Source: Dehalococcoidia bacterium UBA1123
GTDB lineage: Bacteria > Chloroflexota > Dehalococcoidia > Lucifugimonadales > UBA1123
NCBI GenBank assembly: GCA_002313895.1
Contig: DCAW01000154.1
Location: forward strand, 1 to 10,338
DNA: 10,338 nt
Reading direction: 5' to 3'
Below, one piece after another: positions 6,704-10,338 of the stretch (within the stretch, counting starts at the first letter, position 1; the number at the start of each line of letters is the position of its first letter). The notes beneath the pieces were generated by a model. The model was not told the origin of the DNA and did no database searches. It was given only the letters and a program-made list of their open reading frames with translations. The translations under genes were made by a program, and so were the position numbers.

Positions 6704-6746
6704 CAAACGTGCGAACCGACACATTTATTTCCGACCGGAGGGTAAC

Positions 6747-7763
6747 GTGAGCGAGTGTAAAATCGCTTTGATCGGCGCGACGGGCGCGGTGGGGCAGGTG
6801 TTCCTGCGCATACTGGAAGAGCGGAATTTTCCAGCCTCTGATATTCGCCTATGCGCGTCTGAACGCTCATTCGGCAAGAAGATCAAGGTTCGCGGCGAGA
6901 AGTTGATCGTCGAAGAAGCAACGCCTCAGCTACTGAGCGAAGTGGACTTCGTGTTCATCTCCGCCAGCGGGTCAGTCAGCCGCCAAATGGCCCCACTCGC
7001 CGTCGATCAGGGAGCCATCGTGATCGACAAAAGCTCGGCGTTCAGGATGGACCCAACCGTCCCTCTAGTGGTGCCTGAGATCAATCCCGGAGACCTCCAT
7101 GACCACCACGGAATCATCGCCAGTCCCAACTGCACAACAACCCCAATGGTGATGGCCCTCAAACCTCTCAACGAAGCCAACCCGGCCAAGCGCATCGTCG
7201 CAGCCAGTTACCAGTCGGTGACCGGCACAGGGGCGTCAGCAGGCGAAGAGTTGCTCGCTCAATCTCGGGACGTTCTGGACGGGAAAGATGCGAGCATGAA
7301 CGTCTATCCCCACCAGATAGCCTTCAACGTATTGCCTCATGTCGAAGAATTTCTCGAAAATGGCTACACCACCGAGGAGATGAAGATGCAGAACGAGACA
7401 CGCAAAATTCTGCACGCGCCTGACCTCAAAGTTTCTACAACTTGCGTCCGGGTTCCTGTGATGGTCAGCCACGCCGAGGCGATAAACGTAGAGTTCACAG
7501 ACCCCATCAGTCCAGGGGAAGTAAGGGAGATTTTGTCCACTATGCCAGGCGTCCGTGTGGTGGACGATCCTCAAGCAAACGTGTATCCTATGCCCGTTCA
7601 GTCGGAGGGCGAGGACGATGTGTTCGTCGGCAGAATCCGCAAGGACATCTCCCTGGACAACGGCATCGCGATGTGGCTCACATGCGACAACCTACGCAAG
7701 GGCGCCGCCTTAAACGCCATACAGATCGCGGAAGAGATGTTAGCCAGAAATTTGCTTCAGTAA
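6747..7763 (+). CDS. asd: Aspartate-semialdehyde dehydrogenase
   Basis: A 338-residue enzyme that reduces aspartyl phosphate to aspartate semialdehyde with NADPH, the branch-point step towards lysine/diaminopimelate, threonine and methionine. Visible are the Rossmann motif GATGAVG (10-16), the catalytic cysteine Cys129 in SPNCTTTP, Gln156 in YQSVTG, and Arg235 and His242 in RVPVMVSHAE, which match the substrate-binding Arg and the general-base His of the family. NLRKGAALNA (315-324) is typical of the C-terminus. Length is normal. The start is GTG with GGAGG (6737-6741) 5 nt upstream. It is the first gene after its own promoter and lies 21 nt before dapA, so the two are surely co-transcribed. 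This is the common bacterial NAD(P)-binding Asd class. Confidence 0.96.
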   Translation: MSECKIALIGATGAVGQVFLRILEERNFPASDIRLCASERSFGKKIKVRGEKLIVEEATPQLLSEVDFVFISASGSVSRQMAPLAVDQGAIVIDKSSAFRMDPTVPLVVPEINPGDLHDHHGIIASPNCTTTPMVMALKPLNEANPAKRIVAASYQSVTGTGASAGEELLAQSRDVLDGKDASMNVYPHQIAFNVLPHVEEFLENGYTTEEMKMQNETRKILHAPDLKVSTTCVRVPVMVSHAEAINVEFTDPISPGEVREILSTMPGVRVVDDPQANVYPMPVQSEGEDDVFVGRIRKDISLDNGIAMWLTCDNLRKGAALNAIQIAEEMLARNLLQ

Positions 7764-7784
7764 CGCTGGAAGGAGGGCGCAGTT

Positions 7785-8678
7785 ATGGCAGAGATTGGAA
7801 GGCTTTTAACCGCAATGGTAACGCCATTTGATGACGATGGTGAGATCAACTACAAGAAAGCTCGCAAGCTAGCCACGGCGCTCATCAACTCCGGCAGCGA
7901 CGGCCTGGTAATCGGCGGGACCACCGGAGAATCCCCCTCGATGTCCAATGACGAGAAGATCAGGCTGTTCGCCGAGGTCAAGGAAGAGGTTGGAGAGCAG
8001 GCAGCGGTGATCGCCGGAACCACCGACAACAACCACCGCAATTCCATCGAACTGTCCAAAGAGGCCGAAGGCGTCGGTGTCGATGGCCTACTGTTGACTG
8101 TCCCGGCTTACAACAAGCCACCTATGGATGGCCTTTACGAACATTTCAAGGCTATCGCCACGGCAACTTCGTTGCCAGGAATCTTATACAATGTGCCGTC
8201 TCGGACGTCGTTGAATATGGACCACGCGACGACTCTGAAACTGGCGGAGATCGACAACATCGTCGGCGTCAAAGAAGCATCAAGCGACCCGGTTCAGATC
8301 ACCCAGATTATCGACGGCTCGCCTGACGGCTTCCGTGTATGGTCCGGAAACGACGACGAAACATTCTCGATAATGTGCACCGGAGGATATGGGATTGTCA
8401 GCGTCGCGGCCCACATCATCGGCAAACAGATTCAGTCTATGATGGGCAAGATTCTAGAGGGCGACGTCGAGAGCGCGGCGGCGGAGCATCGTCGCATGCT
8501 CCCGATCTTCAAGGCGATATTCTGGGTGACCAACCCGGTGCCCATCAAATACGCCGTCAACCGCGCAGGCATGGATATCGGCGGAACCCGACTCCCGTTG
8601 TGGGGGCCGGACGAGGCCTTCAAAGCCAAGTTCAACCCAGTTATGGACGACTATGACGTTGATCTGCCTGTAGACTGA
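7785..8678 (+). CDS. dapA: 4-hydroxy-tetrahydrodipicolinate synthase
   Basis: A 297-residue TIM-barrel aldolase that condenses aspartate semialdehyde with pyruvate, the first committed step to lysine and diaminopimelate. The active site is complete by comparison with E. coli DapA: the GGTTGES motif (44-50, including Thr46), Tyr109 in VPAYNKP, Tyr135 and Arg140 in YNVPSR, and the Schiff-base Lys163 in VGVKEASSD. The ATG has AAGGAGG (7770-7776) 8 nt upstream. It lies 21 nt after asd and is followed by a terminator. The same fold serves related pyruvate lyases (for example N-acetylneuraminate lyase), but the catalytic set and the asd and dapB neighbours make DapA the clear choice. C-terminal residues after about 270 show no extra domain. 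Confidence 0.96.
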   Translation: MAEIGRLLTAMVTPFDDDGEINYKKARKLATALINSGSDGLVIGGTTGESPSMSNDEKIRLFAEVKEEVGEQAAVIAGTTDNNHRNSIELSKEAEGVGVDGLLLTVPAYNKPPMDGLYEHFKAIATATSLPGILYNVPSRTSLNMDHATTLKLAEIDNIVGVKEASSDPVQITQIIDGSPDGFRVWSGNDDETFSIMCTGGYGIVSVAAHIIGKQIQSMMGKILEGDVESAAAEHRRMLPIFKAIFWVTNPVPIKYAVNRAGMDIGGTRLPLWGPDEAFKAKFNPVMDDYDVDLPVD

Positions 8679-8715
8679 TCCTCAGCACATCTAATATGAA
8701 GACTGGAACGAATAT

Positions 8716-8750
8716 GGGTCGGCCATGTGCCGGCCCTTATCTGTTTTGTT
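8716..8750 (+). terminator. Intrinsic terminator after dapA
   Basis: GGGTCGGC (8716-8723) pairs with GCCGGCCC (8729-8736), an 8-bp GC-rich stem including one G-U pair, with a 5-nt loop. It is followed by TTATCTGTTTTGTT. It starts 37 nt after the dapA stop. The tail overlaps the stop codon (8737-8739, opposite strand) of the decayed P-loop gene. Read on the - strand the hairpin has no good T run, so it mainly serves the dapA side. Confidence 0.75.
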
Positions 8751-9274
8751 CAAGTTCGCGAATTGCGGTCGTCACATCCGCGTTGTCTCGCACCGACGAA
8801 CTTTCGAGGCGTAGGGAGCCAACATTTCGCCTGTCGCAACACGAGCGATGGCGCCGTCGTCAATCGGGGAGGACGGAAGCAGCGATGTGTCTGAGGTGTA
8901 GTGCGTCTTCGCGTGGCTCAAGAGCCAGATCAGCCGCCTGACACCCGGATGCGGATTGTCCCTCGCGATACTCCTCGACGTGTGCCGATAAACTATCCTC
9001 CACGCGGCCACCCGAATTCCAGCCAGATTATAGTGTCCGCTGATGTCAAAAGCGCCTCAATCCACCATAGGAAGGCGCCTTCTGTTATTCAATCTGGCTG
9101 CGAAGCCAAGTCAGATACAATACGGACGCGCTCGTGGATGGTTCCAGTGCCAGAACCATGAGGATCATACACCACGTCGTCTAATGAGTAAGAGGGCACA
9201 GCGATTTGATCCGACAGAGCCTGAGCCAACGTCGTTTTGCCGCTGCCGGGACCGCCTATGATACGAACGCGCAT
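8737..9274 (-). pseudogene. Decayed P-loop (adenylate-kinase/FlaR-like) NTPase gene
   Basis: Read on the - strand from the ATG at 9274, this encodes a Walker A (GGPGSGKTT, residues 7-15) and SLDDVVYDP, then meets TGA at 9089-9091. Beyond it the same frame continues with ITEGAFLWW and TSADTIIWLEF, so the TGA stands where a Trp (W-I-T-E-G) is expected. Near 9014 the frame shifts to RVAAWRIVYRH...NPHPGVRRL and on to MLAPYASKVRR. Near 8793-8800 a second shift gives VRDNADVTTAIRELEQNR and a TAA stop at 8737-8739. Both shifts behave as a net loss of one base. Restored, the product is about 179 residues, a plausible length for small uncharacterised AAA/adenylate-kinase-like proteins. It follows purA by 32 nt with a weak ribosome site. 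Real decay and sequencing indels are both possible. The family is recognised by pattern, not by search. Confidence 0.75.
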
Positions 9275-9306
9275 ACAATGGGCGCAATCCTGAAACCCTT
9301 AACGAG

Positions 9307-10338
9307 TCAGGCTTCGATCAAGGGCCTGACGAGAATCGTCTCGTCCCTATGCGGCCCGGTCGAGATAACATCAATCGGACAGCCGATCAATTCCTGGATG
9401 CGGTCGACGTAGGCGCGAGCGTTAGTCGGCAAGTCCTCGAGACGGCGAACCCCAGCCGTGGGCGTGTCCCATCCTGGCAATTCCTCCAGAACCGGCCTGC
9501 ACTTTTCTAGAGCGGCCACGCCGCCGGGGAAGTCCTGAATCTCGTTCCCGTCCTCGTCAATATATCCTGTGCAGACCTGAACGCTTGGGAACCCATCAAG
9601 CACGTCGAGCCTGGTGAGAACCGCCGAAGTGTAGCCGTTAATCATCGTGGAATAACGAGCCGCCAACGAGTCGAACCACCCCACACGGCGGGGACGCCCT
9701 GTTGTAGTTCCGAACTCCTGGGCCAATTCGCGAATGGTCTCGCCTGTTTCGTCTTCCAACTCCGTGGGCATCGGGCCGGTTCCGACACGAGTGCTGTATG
9801 CCTTGAACACGCCGGTGATCTGGGTGATATGTCTGGGACTGATTCCCATGCCCACGGACGCCCCGCCGATTGTCGGGTTCGACGAGGTCACGAAAGGATA
9901 GGTGCCGTGGTCAAGGTCCAACAGCACTCCCTGAGCGCCTTCTAACAGGACGTGTTGATTTGCCGCCAGAGCCTGGTTGGCAATTTTTTCCACAGGTCCG
10001 ATGTACTGCGCTAGCCGAGCGCTCCAGTCGCGGCATTTCTCAAATATTTCTTCATGGGACACGGCTTGGCCACCATAAACTTTCGTGATGATAGCATTGG
10101 TATGGCTTAGAATCGCATCCAACCTGGGCAAGAGCGCTTCAATGTCGAGCAAGTCCGCCGCTCTCACGCCTGTCCGAGCAGCCTTGTCGCTATAGGCGGG
10201 GCCAATCCCTTTGCCGGTTGTTCCGATAGGATTGTCGCCTCTTGCGCGTTCAGCCATGTCATCAAGGACGACATGATAAGGCATAACAAGATGCGCGCGT
10301 TCACTGACTATGATGCGTCCCGCAACGTCAATCCCATC
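9307..10338 (-). CDS. purA: Adenylosuccinate synthase, N-terminal part beyond the window
   Basis: PurA joins IMP and aspartate using GTP, the first committed step to AMP. The window shows the C-terminal 343 residues. The frame stays open to the right edge (its first residues read DGIDVAGRIIVSERAHLVMPYH), so the methionine at 10284 is internal. Against the usual length of about 430 residues, some 90 N-terminal residues with the GTP P-loop lie outside. Visible motifs are IGTTGKGIGPAY, EGAQGVLLDLDHGTYPF with VTSSNP, GTGPMPTEL, TTGRPRRVGWFD, TRLDVLDG, EELPGW and the closing ISTGPHRDETI. All are typical and nothing looks damaged. It stops at TGA (9307-9309), converges on dapA and lies just upstream of the decayed P-loop gene. 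Confidence 0.97.
   Translation of the reverse strand, partial: DGIDVAGRIIVSERAHLVMPYHVVLDDMAERARGDNPIGTTGKGIGPAYSDKAARTGVRAADLLDIEALLPRLDAILSHTNAIITKVYGGQAVSHEEIFEKCRDWSARLAQYIGPVEKIANQALAANQHVLLEGAQGVLLDLDHGTYPFVTSSNPTIGGASVGMGISPRHITQITGVFKAYSTRVGTGPMPTELEDETGETIRELAQEFGTTTGRPRRVGWFDSLAARYSTMINGYTSAVLTRLDVLDGFPSVQVCTGYIDEDGNEIQDFPGGVAALEKCRPVLEELPGWDTPTAGVRRLEDLPTNARAYVDRIQELIGCPIDVISTGPHRDETILVRPLIEA

Noticed and set aside
6629..6746. Lysine riboswitch ahead of asd
   Set aside because: The interval after the predicted transcription start is only about 37 nt, far too short for the lysine aptamer, and it is preceded directly by the promoter.
8696..8941. Small + strand ORF after dapA
   Set aside because: It lies antisense to the P-loop pseudogene, runs through the dapA terminator and has no ribosome site or family features.
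9089..9091. TGA in the P-loop gene read as a recoded Trp or selenocysteine codon
   Set aside because: TGG is used for Trp throughout the window and TGA ends the AtzG-like gene, dapA and purA normally. The same gene also carries two frameshifts, so a nonsense mutation or sequence error is simpler.

Overview
This is a bacterial chromosomal window dominated by housekeeping genes with ordinary Shine-Dalgarno sites. Several starts are non-AUG: TTG for the GatC/AtzG-like protein, the hydrolase, rpsO and dapB, and GTG for asd. The gene content (rpsO-pnp followed by dapB, asd, dapA, then a convergent purA), the moderately GC-rich sequence and the AtzG-like/amidase pair would fit a Chloroflexota lineage such as Dehalococcoidia/SAR202. 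That assignment is inference; no marker in the window proves it.

Layout. Bases 1-198 hold no convincing gene but contain a TTGACA-type promoter (about 109-137) and two copies of a 9-base palindrome. From 199 to 2814 there is a catabolic-looking cluster on the + strand: a 67-residue GatC/AtzG-like small subunit, an amidase-signature hydrolase translationally coupled to it by an ATGA overlap, and an alpha/beta hydrolase. A small unrecognised ORF (2839-3108) follows, and the promoter for rpsO lies inside its 3' end. Then come rpsO, a hairpin with a U-rich tail, pnp with a Gly/Arg-rich tail, and dapB with a strong intrinsic terminator. A fresh promoter follows, then asd and dapA, closed by another intrinsic terminator at 8716-8750.

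From 8737 to the right edge everything lies on the - strand. There is a decayed P-loop (adenylate-kinase-like) gene with one nonsense codon and two frameshifts. Upstream of it on that strand is purA (adenylosuccinate synthase), whose N-terminal part runs off the window edge.

How the genes work together. rpsO and pnp form the classic ribosomal protein S15/polynucleotide phosphorylase pair. asd, dapA and dapB are three consecutive steps of the aspartate-to-lysine/diaminopimelate route (aspartyl phosphate to aspartate semialdehyde to dihydrodipicolinate to tetrahydrodipicolinate), here split into two transcription units. The amidase, its small partner and the neighbouring alpha/beta hydrolase look like a small-molecule amide/ester hydrolysis module of unknown substrate. 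I saw no CRISPR array, tRNA, rRNA, insertion sequence or defence-type system. The points most worth a second look are the AtzG-like/amidase pair and the reconstructable P-loop pseudogene that simple ORF calling would miss.
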